DNA of 64,000 nucleotides from Variovorax terrae (GTDB lineage Bacteria > Pseudomonadota > Gammaproteobacteria > Burkholderiales > Burkholderiaceae_C). The stretch covers positions 868,001 to 932,000 of the forward strand of contig NZ_JALGBI010000001.1 in assembly GCF_022809125.1 (NCBI RefSeq). The letters are read 5' to 3'. Below the pieces are notes generated by a model. The model was given only the letters and a program-made list of their open reading frames with translations. It was not told the DNA's origin and did no database searches. The translations under genes were made by a program, and so were the position numbers. Position 1 is the first letter of the stretch. Each line of letters begins with the position of its first letter. Below are positions 1-8,374 of the stretch, piece by piece.

Positions 1-1
1 G

Positions 2-343
2 CGAGCGGCCGGTCGTTTCAAGGGCGTGGCCGACGCCGATATACCCGAGGCCGTGCATCCGCTGGTGCGCACACATCCGCAGACCGGGCGCAAGGCGCTT
101 TATCTCGGGCCCCCCGACAACGTCCAGAAGTTCGATGGCATGACAAAAGAGGAAAGCCGGCCGCTGCTGGACTTTCTGTATGCGCACAGCACGCAGCCGG
201 ACAATGTGTATCGCCACATGTGGCGCGTGGGCGACCTGCTCATGTGGGACAACCGCTGCACCTTGCACTACGCGATACACGACTACGGCACACAGGAGCG
301 CGTGCTCAACCGCGTGACGCTCAAGGGCGAAGTGCCCGTCTGA
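2..343 (+). CDS. TauD/TfdA-family Fe(II)/2-oxoglutarate dioxygenase, C-terminal part
   Basis: The reading frame enters from the left edge and stops at 341-343, so only about the last 113 residues are present. Visible family marks are HPLVRTHPQTGRKALY, then WRVGDLLMWDNRCTLHYA carrying the distal iron-binding His, and a C-terminal R-x-L-x-R stretch that in TauD/TfdA enzymes includes the 2-oxoglutarate-binding Arg. These enzymes use 2-oxoglutarate and O2 to hydroxylate sulfonates, aryloxyacetates or related acids. The substrate cannot be told from this fragment. It converges on the acyl-CoA ligase at 390, and a role in the same catabolic cluster is only inferred. Confidence 0.85.
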   Translation, partial: RAAGRFKGVADADIPEAVHPLVRTHPQTGRKALYLGPPDNVQKFDGMTKEESRPLLDFLYAHSTQPDNVYRHMWRVGDLLMWDNRCTLHYAIHDYGTQERVLNRVTLKGEVPV

Positions 344-389
344 GGTTCGCGCGAGCGCAGGGGGCGCGCCCGCGGGGGCGCGCCAGCAG

Positions 390-2036
390 TCAGACGTCGA
401 TGGCTGCCGCCGAACCGGCCTGCTTGCGCAACTCGAACTTCTGGATCTTTCCGGTGGAGGTCTTGGGCAGCTCGCCAAATACGACCGCCCTGGGTACCTT
501 GAAGCCCGCCAGATGCTTCTTGCAGTGGCTGACGATCTCGTCGGGCTTCAGGCTCACACCGGGCTTGAGCTCCACGAATGCGCACGGCGTCTCGCCCCAC
601 TTCGGATCAGGCTTGGCCACCACGGCGGCGGCCAGCACGGCCGGATGGCGGTACAGCACATCCTCGACTTCAATCGATGAGATGTTTTCACCGCCGGAAA
701 TGATGATGTCCTTGCTCCGGTCCTTGATCTTGATGTAGCCATCAGGACATTGCACGGCAAGGTCGCCGGTGTGGAACCAGCCGCCTGCGAATGCCTGCAG
801 CGTGGCCTCCTGATTCTTCAGGTAGCCCTTCATCGTGATGTTGCCGCGGAACATGATCTCGCCCATGGTCTCGCCATCCAGGGGCACGGGCTGCAACGTT
901 TGGGGATCAAGCACGCGCGCATCGCGCTGCAGGTGATAGCGCACGCCCTGTCGCGCATTGAGGCGCGCGCGCTCGCCGATGTCCACCCGGTCCCATTCGT
1001 CGTGTTTGGCGCACACGGCAGCGGGGCCGTACACCTCCGTCAGGCCGTAGACGTGCGTCAGCTCGAAGCCCAGCTGCTCCATGCCCTCCATCATGGAAGC
1101 CGGTGGCGCGGCCCCGGCGACCATGGCCTTCACGCCGCTCGGCAGGCCCTGCTTCATCGCGTCCGGTGCGTTCACGAGCAGGCCATGCACGATGGGTGCG
1201 CCGCAGTAGTGCGTGACGTCGTGTGCCTTGATCGCATCGACGATGGCCTGCGCCTCGACCTTGCGCAGGCAAACGTTCACTCCCGCGCGGGCGGCGACCG
1301 TCCAGGGGAAGCACCAGCCGTTGCAGTGGAACATGGGCAAGGTCCACAAGTAGACCGGATGCCTGGGCATGTCCCATTCGAGGATGTTGGAGATCGCGTT
1401 CATCGCCGCGCCGCGGTGGTGGTAGACCACGCCCTTTGGATTGCCGGTCGTGCCGCTCGTGTAGTTGAGCGCGATGGCATCCCATTCATCATGGGGCAGC
1501 TGCCACGCGTAGGCGGGGTCGCCGCTTTCCACGAAGGCCTCGTACGTGATGGTGCCGACCGGCTCGCCACGGCCGGTGAGCAACGGGTCCTGCGCATCGA
1601 TGACGAGGAGGGGCTGGCCGGACTGGCGCAAGGCGATCGCCTTGGCCATCACAGGCGCGAATTCCGCATCGACGATCACCGCTTTCGCTTCGCCATGATC
1701 GAGCATGAAGGCGATGGTCTCGGCGTCGAGCCGGGTGTTGAGGGCGTTCAGCACCGCACCGCACATGGGAACGCCGAAATGCGCCTCCACCATGGGCGGC
1801 GTGTTGGGCAGCATCACGGCCACCGTATCGCCCGGCGCGATGCCCCGCGCCGCGAGCGCGCCGGCCAGGCGGCGGCACCGTTCGTAGGTTTGTGCCCAGG
1901 TGCGGCGCAGCGCCCCGTGCACCACGGCCGCACGGTGGGGATACACCTGCGCGGCACGCTCGATGAAAAATAGTGGCGATAGCGGCGCGAAGTTGGCTTC
2001 GTTGCGCGGCAATCCCTCGTTGAAAATGTGGGTCAT
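390..2036 (-). CDS. AMP-forming acyl-CoA synthetase (ANL superfamily)
   Basis: 548 residues, the usual length for medium/long-chain or methylmercaptopropionate-type CoA ligases. The P-loop-like motif YTSGTTGNPKG (about residue 190), the YGLTEVYGP adenylate motif (about 330), GWFHTGDLA (about 420) and the C-terminal PKTSTGKIQK lysine motif (about 530) are all intact, so it should activate a carboxylic acid with ATP and CoA. It is the last gene of a minus-strand run (BKACE, hydrolase, Bug receptor, ligase), 20 bp after the receptor gene. That suggests it activates a product of the pathway. The exact acid is not readable from sequence. Confidence 0.9.
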   Translation of the reverse strand: MTHIFNEGLPRNEANFAPLSPLFFIERAAQVYPHRAAVVHGALRRTWAQTYERCRRLAGALAARGIAPGDTVAVMLPNTPPMVEAHFGVPMCGAVLNALNTRLDAETIAFMLDHGEAKAVIVDAEFAPVMAKAIALRQSGQPLLVIDAQDPLLTGRGEPVGTITYEAFVESGDPAYAWQLPHDEWDAIALNYTSGTTGNPKGVVYHHRGAAMNAISNILEWDMPRHPVYLWTLPMFHCNGWCFPWTVAARAGVNVCLRKVEAQAIVDAIKAHDVTHYCGAPIVHGLLVNAPDAMKQGLPSGVKAMVAGAAPPASMMEGMEQLGFELTHVYGLTEVYGPAAVCAKHDEWDRVDIGERARLNARQGVRYHLQRDARVLDPQTLQPVPLDGETMGEIMFRGNITMKGYLKNQEATLQAFAGGWFHTGDLAVQCPDGYIKIKDRSKDIIISGGENISSIEVEDVLYRHPAVLAAAVVAKPDPKWGETPCAFVELKPGVSLKPDEIVSHCKKHLAGFKVPRAVVFGELPKTSTGKIQKFELRKQAGSAAAIDV

Positions 2037-2056
2037 GGGCTTGCCTTCGAGTGACT

Positions 2057-3031
2057 TCAGGGTTTCAGGTTCATCGTGCGGATCAGCGCGCCGAAGGATG
2101 TGTAGTGCGCCTGCAACTGCTGCGCGAACTCTTGGGGGGAGGTTGGCATGACGGGCTCGAATCCCAACTGGGACACCTGGTCCGTGAACTGTGGCCGGCT
2201 CGCAATCCGCCGGGTGACGGCGTAGAGCTTGTCGACGTCGGCGGCAGGCATCTTTGGAGAGACCACGATGCCCTGGAAGCCTGTGAAATCGGTGAACTCC
2301 GGATAGCCCTGCTCGGCGAAGGTGGGCACTTGCGGCAGGCCCGGGAAACGGCTGGTGCCTGCAACTCCCAGTGGCTTGAGCTTGCCGCCGCGCACGAAGG
2401 GAGCCGAGGTGACGACGCTATCGAGGTACATCGTCACCTGCCGGGACATCACCGCGAGCAGCGCCGGGGGCGTGCCGGAGAACGGCACGTGCTGCATGTT
2501 CACGCCGAACCGGCGGTTGAGCATCTCACCGCCCAGTTGCGAGAGCGTACCAGGGCTTGGGGACGCGAAGTTGCCCTGGTCCGGTGAAACCTTGAGCTGC
2601 GCGGCCAGACCGGCCATGTCGTTCGCGGGGTAGTCAGGCGCAACGACCAGGACGAAGCGGTACCTTGCCAGCGCCGCAACGGGCCGCACATCGTTCATCG
2701 GGTCGTAGGGAGGCTTGAAGACGTACGGTATTTCCGAAAGAACGTTGGAGCTTGTAAACAGGATGGTGTGGCCGTCGGCCGGCGCGTTCAGCATGGCCTG
2801 AACGCCAATGGAGCCACCTGCGCCCGCCTTGTTCTCGACGACGACGGGCTGGCCGATTTCCCTGGATAGGGACGTGGCATAGATGCGGGCCGTGACGTCC
2901 ATGTTTCCACCGGCCGGCGCGGGGACGATGAGCTTCACGGGCCGGTCGGGCCAGGCATGGGCCAGGCAAGAGCTGGCCAGTGCCAATGCGCCGACCGCCA
3001 AACGAAGGAACAAGGCAGATGAAGTCTTCAT
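2057..3031 (-). CDS. Bug/TctC-family periplasmic solute receptor
   Basis: 324 residues from the ATG at 3029-3031. A signal peptide is evident (MKTSSALFLRLAVGALALA to the AHA site). The mature protein opens with WPDRPVKLIVPAPAGGNMDV, the typical Bug start, followed by the VVENKAGAGGSIG and DGHTILFT motifs. Bug proteins bind carboxylates in the periplasm and either feed tripartite tricarboxylate transporters or act in sensing. No TctA/TctB membrane genes lie nearby, as is common for this expanded family in Burkholderiales. I chose this start because the longer frame would run into the upstream hydrolase gene. The ligand is probably a carboxylate handled by the neighbouring enzymes (inference). 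Confidence 0.9.
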   Translation of the reverse strand: MKTSSALFLRLAVGALALASSCLAHAWPDRPVKLIVPAPAGGNMDVTARIYATSLSREIGQPVVVENKAGAGGSIGVQAMLNAPADGHTILFTSSNVLSEIPYVFKPPYDPMNDVRPVAALARYRFVLVVAPDYPANDMAGLAAQLKVSPDQGNFASPSPGTLSQLGGEMLNRRFGVNMQHVPFSGTPPALLAVMSRQVTMYLDSVVTSAPFVRGGKLKPLGVAGTSRFPGLPQVPTFAEQGYPEFTDFTGFQGIVVSPKMPAADVDKLYAVTRRIASRPQFTDQVSQLGFEPVMPTSPQEFAQQLQAHYTSFGALIRTMNLKP

Positions 3032-3050
3032 GGAGATTCCCTGGATGAAC

Positions 3051-3656
3051 TCACGCAGTGCGCAGTTGCGAGGGGGACTCAAAACCATCTGCGGGCCCGG
3101 CGGCCACCAGCTCGCGAATGAGCTGCGCTGCCATCGGCCAGGGTCCGAAACCGGATGCCGGATTCAGATGGCCGCTGGCGCCCAGGTCGACGAGGCGAGC
3201 GCCCCACGCCAGCGCCAACTCGCAGACGTCTTCGTAGGCGCCAAGCGGATCGTTACGGCTCGCCGCGACGATGGTCCGGAAGGGGAGCCGCGACCGAGGC
3301 ACGGGCGCCCAGCCTTCGCGTTCGAATTCGGCCAGAGCCGGGAATTCGGATCCGAGGGGGCCTGCGAACAACGGCGGTGTCGCCAGCAGCGCGCCGTGTA
3401 TTGTGCTGCGGGTGCGCTGCGCCCAATGCGCCGCGGCGATGGCGCCGCCGCTGTGCGCGACCAGGATCGCCGGGCCGGTGATCGCCCGCACGGCAGCTTC
3501 GATCTGGGCCATGCGGGCGGTCAGGTCGATGTTGGTGCGGCCCAGCGCCGGCAGCGATACCGCGTTCGGCAATTCGCCGGCGAGAATCGCCTGCCAATGG
3601 CCCGGCGTCTCGTCCCGCAGACCCGGAATCACCAGCACCGTCGGCGCGACGGTCAC
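3051..3656 (-). CDS. RBBP9/YdeN-family serine hydrolase
   Basis: 201 residues with a compact alpha/beta-hydrolase fold. The N-terminal strand VLVIPGLRDETPGHWQ is diagnostic of the RBBP9/YdeN family. Likely catalytic residues are the Ser in AHSGGA, the Asp in SRNDPLG and the His in GASGHLNP. Its start overlaps the stop of the BKACE gene by 4 bp (3653-3656), so the two are probably translationally coupled. It may hydrolyse an ester, thioester or lactone within the pathway, but this family is functionally vague and no substrate can be named. Confidence 0.8.
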   Translation of the reverse strand: MTVAPTVLVIPGLRDETPGHWQAILAGELPNAVSLPALGRTNIDLTARMAQIEAAVRAITGPAILVAHSGGAIAAAHWAQRTRSTIHGALLATPPLFAGPLGSEFPALAEFEREGWAPVPRSRLPFRTIVAASRNDPLGAYEDVCELALAWGARLVDLGASGHLNPASGFGPWPMAAQLIRELVAAGPADGFESPSQLRTA

Positions 3657-4714
3657 GAGGCAGCCTTGCGTTCCGCCAGCGCCGGCCGTATCGGGCGGCG
3701 TGCGACGGGATAACGCAGTTCGCTGAGGGTCTGCTCGGCTGTCTCGTAGTGCGTACCGATCTTGTAGATCGCGCGCGCCTCCTGGCTGGACGCGACGCCA
3801 CGGCCCAGTTCGCGCGAGATGCGCACCAGTTGCTCGACCTGCTGCACACTGGAGATCGGCTCACCGCTCGGACCCCACAGGGTGTCTTCGATGCCGCACC
3901 GCACGTGCAGGCCCATGGCGATCGCCATCGTGTTGATCGGCAGAACCGCGCGCATCTGCGCTTCCAGCGTGAGCGTCGAGCCGTCGGGCATGAGGCGGAT
4001 GAACTCCATCATGCTGTACGGGTCCGGGTTGTCGAAGCCTCCGCTGATCGCCACCCACGTTGCGTTCAGCGGGCCCTTGTACAGGCCCTGGCGGATCATG
4101 CGCTCGAGGGTGACGAGTCCCGACTTCAGCGTGATCTGGAAGTGTGGCTGGATGGAGTTGGCCCGCAATTGCGCGAGGTGCTCGCGCAACCATGCCGGTC
4201 CTGCAGGAACGATCATCTCTTCATAGGCGTCGTAGACCGCCTGGCGCGCGAACGAGGTGCCCGCGCGGTCCTCGGGCGTCATCATCTCCACGATATTCAT
4301 CTGGCCGGTGTTCACGGCCACCGTGACCTGCTCGGGCGTGGGCTTCAGGCGCGCCAGCATGTGCCGCTCCTCGTCGCTCAGCCACTTGGCCTCCTCGCCG
4401 TCCTCGGCGGGTGAAAAGGAGATGGACCCGCCCACCTGGATGATCATGTCGGGCACTGCCTGCTTCAGGCGCGCCAGCACCTCGTTGAAACGGTCGAGGT
4501 TCTTGCAGCCGGAACCGTCGTCTTCGCGCACATGGAAGTGGAGCACGGTTGCGCCGGCGTTGTAGCAGTCGACCGCCTTTTGCACCTGCTCGTCGATCGA
4601 GACCGCAATGTCGCTCGGGAAGTCGCCCGGCTCCCATTGCGGGCCATACGGAGCAACGGTGATGACAAGTTTTTCCTGGTTTTCGGGCAGGAGGGCCCCG
4701 TCGAGAAAGTGCAT
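3653..4714 (-). CDS. BKACE-family beta-keto acid cleavage enzyme (DUF849)
   Basis: 353 residues. The N-terminal VITVAPYGPQWEP, the metal motif HFHVRE (about residue 60) and a later His in GLHVRCGIEDTLWG match the Zn-dependent TIM-barrel BKACE family. Its founding member Kce condenses a beta-keto acid with acetyl-CoA to give acetoacetate and a new acyl-CoA. First gene of the minus-strand operon. The acyl-CoA ligase at the end of the operon and the Bug receptor fit a pathway importing and degrading a carboxylate. Substrate class within BKACE is unknown. The 150-bp gap to the divergent AraC gene should hold its promoter. Confidence 0.88.
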   Translation of the reverse strand: MHFLDGALLPENQEKLVITVAPYGPQWEPGDFPSDIAVSIDEQVQKAVDCYNAGATVLHFHVREDDGSGCKNLDRFNEVLARLKQAVPDMIIQVGGSISFSPAEDGEEAKWLSDEERHMLARLKPTPEQVTVAVNTGQMNIVEMMTPEDRAGTSFARQAVYDAYEEMIVPAGPAWLREHLAQLRANSIQPHFQITLKSGLVTLERMIRQGLYKGPLNATWVAISGGFDNPDPYSMMEFIRLMPDGSTLTLEAQMRAVLPINTMAIAMGLHVRCGIEDTLWGPSGEPISSVQQVEQLVRISRELGRGVASSQEARAIYKIGTHYETAEQTLSELRYPVARRPIRPALAERKAAS

Positions 4715-4821
4715 GGAATATCCCTTTGTGGCCGCGGAGCCTGCGATTGCAGGCCGATGCCGCGTTAGCAGTCATGATGCGCATTGGCGCCCCTACGGGA
4801 TTGCTCTGTTGTCGCACAAGA

Positions 4822-4838
4822 TTGATTTGTTGTATCAA
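4822..4838. promoter_or_regulatory. Candidate operator between BKACE operon and AraC regulator
   Basis: A perfect inverted repeat TTGAT-N7-ATCAA sits in an AT-rich patch of the 150-bp divergent intergenic region, 26 bp before the AraC start. Position and symmetry suit a regulator site. That the adjacent AraC protein binds it is only inference. Confidence 0.35.
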
Positions 4839-4864
4839 GAGGGCTGTTGCAAAAAAGATATCCC

Positions 4865-5911
4865 ATGGCGCCGATCTCACACCTCACCCGCAGTGCCAGC
4901 CTCACGGGCTACGCGGCCCTGGCTCAGTCGGCCGGACTCGATCCATTCGCGATGATGCGCAAGGCAGGCCTGCCGCGCCGCTGCCTTGAAGACAACGAGA
5001 TGCTGATCTCGCTGGAAGCGGTTTGTCGCCTGCTGGACCAGTGCGCCGAGGCCTCCCGGATGGAGGCGTTCGGCCTGCGGCTGGCCAGCCGCCGTCACAT
5101 CTCGGAGCTGGGCGCCGTCAGTCTCGTGATGAAGCAGGAACCCTCGGCCCTTCGCGCGGTGCAGACGCTTCTTGGCTACAACCGTGTGCTCAACGATGCA
5201 TTGCTGGTGCGCATCGAAGAGGAAGATGACGTCGTCGTGATCCGGGAACATCTGATGCTGGGCAAGGTCGTCCCGACGCGGCAGGCGATGGAGTTGACCG
5301 TCGGCGTCATGTTCCAGGTGCTGCGCGACCTGCTGGGTCCCGGATGGCAACCTCGTCTCGTCTGCTTCACCCACCGGCAACCGCGCGATGCGCGCTTCCA
5401 CCGATCCTTTCTCGGAACGAATCTCGAGTTCAACAGCGCGTTCAACGGGATTGTCTGCGCGGCGAGCGACATGGCCCGCGAACTGACGCCGGAGCAGGGC
5501 GGACTGGTGAGTTTCGCGCGTCGCTTCCTGGATACCGAGCTCAGCCAGCGCAAGCCGGCGCGCCGGGAAACCGTGCGCCACCTGATCGCAGCGCTGCTGG
5601 GCAATGGCCGCTGCACGGTCGAAAGGGTCGCGCAGCACCTCGGCGTGAGCAGGCAAACCCTGCACCGGCAACTGGCTCTTGAGGGCGAGCAGTTCACGTC
5701 GGTGCTGGACTCGGTGCGCAGCGAAGTTGCACTCAAGCTGCGCAATGACAGCGATCATTCGCTGGAGGACGTTGCCTCGATGCTGGGTTTCTCCTCGGCC
5801 AGCGCTTTCGCGCACTGGTTCCGGGCGAGCTTCGGCATGAGCTTCATTCGTTCCCGGCGCGATCGCCAGCGCGCGACGGATAAGCAATTCACTGCAACAA
5901 CGGAACAATGA
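4865..5911 (+). CDS. AraC-family transcriptional regulator (Arabinose_bd N-domain)
   Basis: 348 residues from the ATG at 4865. A TTG 18 bp upstream is possible but less likely. The N-terminal two thirds (from LTGYAALAQSAGLDP) match the OruR/Arabinose_bd-type ligand domain. The last 90 residues form the AraC HTH pair, with helix HLGVSRQTLHRQLALEG and the second HTH SLEDVASMLGFSSASAFAHW. It is divergent from the BKACE operon and upstream of the CMD-family gene, so it probably controls one or both. Confidence 0.9.
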   Translation: MAPISHLTRSASLTGYAALAQSAGLDPFAMMRKAGLPRRCLEDNEMLISLEAVCRLLDQCAEASRMEAFGLRLASRRHISELGAVSLVMKQEPSALRAVQTLLGYNRVLNDALLVRIEEEDDVVVIREHLMLGKVVPTRQAMELTVGVMFQVLRDLLGPGWQPRLVCFTHRQPRDARFHRSFLGTNLEFNSAFNGIVCAASDMARELTPEQGGLVSFARRFLDTELSQRKPARRETVRHLIAALLGNGRCTVERVAQHLGVSRQTLHRQLALEGEQFTSVLDSVRSEVALKLRNDSDHSLEDVASMLGFSSASAFAHWFRASFGMSFIRSRRDRQRATDKQFTATTEQ

Positions 5912-5969
5912 ATTGCGACCGGCCCAACGCAACAATTCCCTACCCGGAAAACTGAAGGAATCAAACACA

Positions 5970-6536
5970 ATGGCACGCATGGAAATGGTCGATACGGACA
6001 CCAAGGACCCCATCCTGGTGGACCTCTTTGGGAGGATGAAGCAGCGCCTGGGCACGGTGCTGCACGTGTACCGATTGCTGGCCTGGTCCCCGGCGCTGGT
6101 GAAGGCGTGGACTCCATTCGCGGGAGCCATGCGGTTCGATCTGTCTGTCTCGCGGCGACTGCGCGAACTCCTGATCGTCCAGATTGCCGCTCAGCTCGGC
6201 GCGCACTATGAGTACGAACATCACCTCCACATGGCGCTGGACGAAGGCATCTCGCAAGCGCAAATCGACGCACTGACGCAGTGGCGCGGCAGCGGGCTGT
6301 TCGATGCTGACGAGTCCCTGGTGCTTCAGCTCGCGGACGAGCTTGCGCAATCTCCAGGCGCGAGCGCGGCGACCATGAAGTCGCTGCAGGATCGTTTTGA
6401 AAAGAAGCACGTCATCGAACTGCTGGTGACCGGCGCACTCTACTGCGCCGTGGCCCGCATCATCAACTCACTGGACGTCGAACTCGAACCAGACGCCGAA
6501 GAACTTCAAATCCGCGACGTCCGGCCGGCATCCTGA
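5970..6536 (+). CDS. Carboxymuconolactone decarboxylase (CMD/AhpD-like) family protein
   Basis: 188 residues from the ATG at 5970, preceded by GAAGGA about 10 bp upstream. The central region RRLRELLIVQIAAQLGAHYEYEHH is the CMD core helix pair. The redox CxxC of AhpD is absent, so a peroxidase role is unlikely. It follows the AraC gene by 58 bp on the same strand and may be regulated by it. Family members range from decarboxylases to uncharacterised small alpha-helical proteins. No reaction can be assigned. Confidence 0.78.
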   Translation: MARMEMVDTDTKDPILVDLFGRMKQRLGTVLHVYRLLAWSPALVKAWTPFAGAMRFDLSVSRRLRELLIVQIAAQLGAHYEYEHHLHMALDEGISQAQIDALTQWRGSGLFDADESLVLQLADELAQSPGASAATMKSLQDRFEKKHVIELLVTGALYCAVARIINSLDVELEPDAEELQIRDVRPAS

Positions 6537-6552
6537 ATCGGTAGCGAGGTTC

Positions 6553-6882
6553 GCATATCACCGCTTTCAGGAAGGCGGCCGCCTCTGTCGTGGCCACGCA
6601 GGCGAGGGCGAGGATTGATGCGAAGACCGTGGCGATCTTCGGCACGGGTACTCAGGCGGCTTGCCACGCGCAGGCCTTCGCGGCGTTGCCGCCCTCCCTG
6701 TCGATCACGGTGCGCGGGAGCAGTCCGCAGAAGTCCCGGCAGTTTCGTGACAAGCCACCGCCCTCGTCGCCAGGAGCCGCGTCATCGCCGATTCGCTCGA
6801 ATGCGTGTTCGCGGAAGGTGGCGACAGCCTGCTGCCCATCGAAGAAGGCGCCATCAGCCGCGATCACGTCCTGGGGAACTAG
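6553..6882 (+). pseudogene. Remnant of an ornithine cyclodeaminase/mu-crystallin family gene
   Basis: Two pieces of this family are recognisable in different frames. The first reads ITAFRKAAASVVATQ and then AKTVAIFGTGTQAACHAQAF, the family's Rossmann nucleotide-binding stretch. After about 6750 the frame changes, and a second frame reads VIADSLECVFAEGGDSLLPI and ends HVLGN-stop at 6880-6882, matching the family's conserved C-terminal part. The N-terminal portion and the middle are missing, so this is a deleted, frameshifted relic. The chance that it is an assembly error is low because whole segments are absent. Confidence 0.7.
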
Positions 6883-6883
6883 C

Positions 6884-6897
6884 TGTGAAGCTTCACA
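6884..6897. promoter_or_regulatory. 14-bp perfect palindrome
   Basis: TGTGAAGCTTCACA is fully self-complementary and lies directly after the pseudogene stop, ahead of an R1 repeat. It has the look of a regulator-binding site. No regulator can be assigned and it may be a relic. Confidence 0.3.
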
Positions 6898-6914
6898 CCT
6901 AGGGTTTTCTGGGT

Positions 6915-6970
6915 GCTATTGAAAACATAGCGTGAAAAGACCAGCCGGCCTGGACATCGGGCCGTTTTCA
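6915..6970 (-). repeat. R1 dispersed repeat, copy 1
   Basis: Read on the minus strand it runs TGAAAACGGCCCGATGTCCA, then a variable middle, and ends GCTATGTTTTCAATAGC. It shares the GATGTCCAGG block and the terminal mini-hairpin with the other copies. It lies between the ornithine cyclodeaminase relic and the enolase-superfamily gene. Confidence 0.8.
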
Positions 6971-7095
6971 TTCAAAAACAGGGCGCGGCGAGGGTGGGAC
7001 GAGGCTGGCGGCGCCCGCGGGCTTTGCACTACCATCGGCAGGCTCGTTCGCCGGGAGCCGCCAGCGATCGGGTTTTGCCCTCGAAGGAGACACCC

Positions 7096-8208
7096 GTGAA
7101 GATCACCTCGGTCCAGCCGTTCATCCTGCATGTGCCGGTCACCGGCTCGCAGATCGCCGACAGCACCCACACCATCACGCACTGGGGCGTGGTGGGCGCG
7201 CAGATCGGCACCGAGGACGGGCTCACCGGTTACGGCTTCACCGGCACCCACGCGCACCTGCCGAGTGACCAGCTCATCACGCGCTGCATCGCCACCTGCC
7301 ACGCGCCGCTGCTGCTGGGCGAGGACGCGCGCGACGTGAACCGCCTGTGGCTCAAGCTGGCGCGCAACCCGGCGCTGCAGTGGGTCGGCCGGGCCGGCAT
7401 CACCACGCTGTCGCAGGCGGCCATCGACATCGCGCTGTGGGACCTGAAGGCCAAGGCGGCCGGCGTGCCGCTGTGGAAGCTGCTGGGCGGCCAGGTGCGC
7501 GAGAAGGTGCGCGCCTACAACACCGACATCGGCTGGCTCAGCCTCGCCGACGACCGGCTGGTGGAAGGCGCCAGGCGCGCCGTGGCCGAGGGCTTCACCG
7601 GCATCAAGATCAAGGTGGGCTCCACCGTGGAGCGCGACCTGCGCCGCTTGGAGGCGGTGCGCCGCGCCATCGGCTCTGACGTGACGCTGGCCATCGACGG
7701 CAACGGCAAGTGGGACCTGCCCACCTGTCTGCGCTTTTGCCGCGCGGCCGAGGCCTTCGACGTCTACTGGTTCGAGGAGCCGCTGTGGTACGACGACGTG
7801 CAGGGCCATGCCGAGCTGGCGCGCGCCACGCGCATCCCGATCGCGCTGGGCGAGCAGCTCTACACGCACGATGCGTTCGCCGGCTTCTTCCAGCGCGGAG
7901 CCGTCCACTGGGTGCAGCCCGACGTGACGCGCCTGGCCGGCCTGAGCGAGGCGCTGCGCGTGTGCGAGGCCGCGCATGCGCACCGCCTGCCGGTGGCGCC
8001 GCACGCGGGCGACATGAGCCAGGTGCACGTGCACCTGAGCTATGCGCACCCGGCCTGCGCGGTGCTCGAATACATCCCCTGGATCAAGGACTGCTTCACC
8101 GAGCCGGCCGAGGTGGTGGAGGGCCATTTCCGCCTGCCGCAGCAGCCCGGCGCGGGCACCACGCCGACGGCCGCCGCGTGGGCGTCGCTGCGCCAGCCGG
8201 TGGCCTGA
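7096..8208 (+). CDS. Enolase-superfamily (mandelate racemase/muconate lactonizing) enzyme
   Basis: 370 residues from a GTG at 7096 with GAAGGAGA about 7 bp upstream. The N-terminal capping domain covers about residues 1-120, followed by a (beta/alpha)7 barrel. The catalytic KxK is in [10 protein letters not shown] (about 170). Metal ligands are the Asp of AIDGNG, the Glu of WFEEPL and the Glu of ALGEQL, and a general-acid His lies in VAPHAGDMS. These enzymes abstract a proton alpha to a carboxylate. A sugar-acid dehydratase or racemase role is likely, but the substrate is not evident. Confidence 0.88.
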   Translation: MKITSVQPFILHVPVTGSQIADSTHTITHWGVVGAQIGTEDGLTGYGFTGTHAHLPSDQLITRCIATCHAPLLLGEDARDVNRLWLKLARNPALQWVGRAGITTLSQAAIDIALWDLKAKAAGVPLWKLLGGQVREKVRAYNTDIGWLSLADDRLVEGARRAVAEGFTGIKIKVGSTVERDLRRLEAVRRAIGSDVTLAIDGNGKWDLPTCLRFCRAAEAFDVYWFEEPLWYDDVQGHAELARATRIPIALGEQLYTHDAFAGFFQRGAVHWVQPDVTRLAGLSEALRVCEAAHAHRLPVAPHAGDMSQVHVHLSYAHPACAVLEYIPWIKDCFTEPAEVVEGHFRLPQQPGAGTTPTAAAWASLRQPVA

Positions 8209-8368
8209 GAGGCTGAGAGCAAATCGCCCATGGCCGCTCATCCCCCTCAAACACCCCCACTCGGCGTTGCAAATGCGCGCCGTAGCCCGAGCTACGGCTG
8301 TGCTTTGCGCCTTGATTGGGGGCGCTTGCGGGGCCTGCTCGACCACGTTCAATTCACTCTCAGCCTCT
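8208..8368. repeat. Long imperfect inverted repeat (about 160-bp hairpin)
   Basis: The outermost arms AGAGGCTGAGAG (8208-8219) and CTCTCAGCCTCT (8357-8368) are perfect 12-bp complements. The innermost stem CCGTAGC-CCGA-GCTACGG is perfect, and much of the DNA between pairs imperfectly, so the whole segment can fold back on itself. It fills the gap between the enolase-superfamily gene and the channel gene, whose ATG lies 6 bp beyond it. It may end transcription of the first gene or affect translation of the second. Confidence 0.65.
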
Positions 8369-8374
8369 GAGCCC

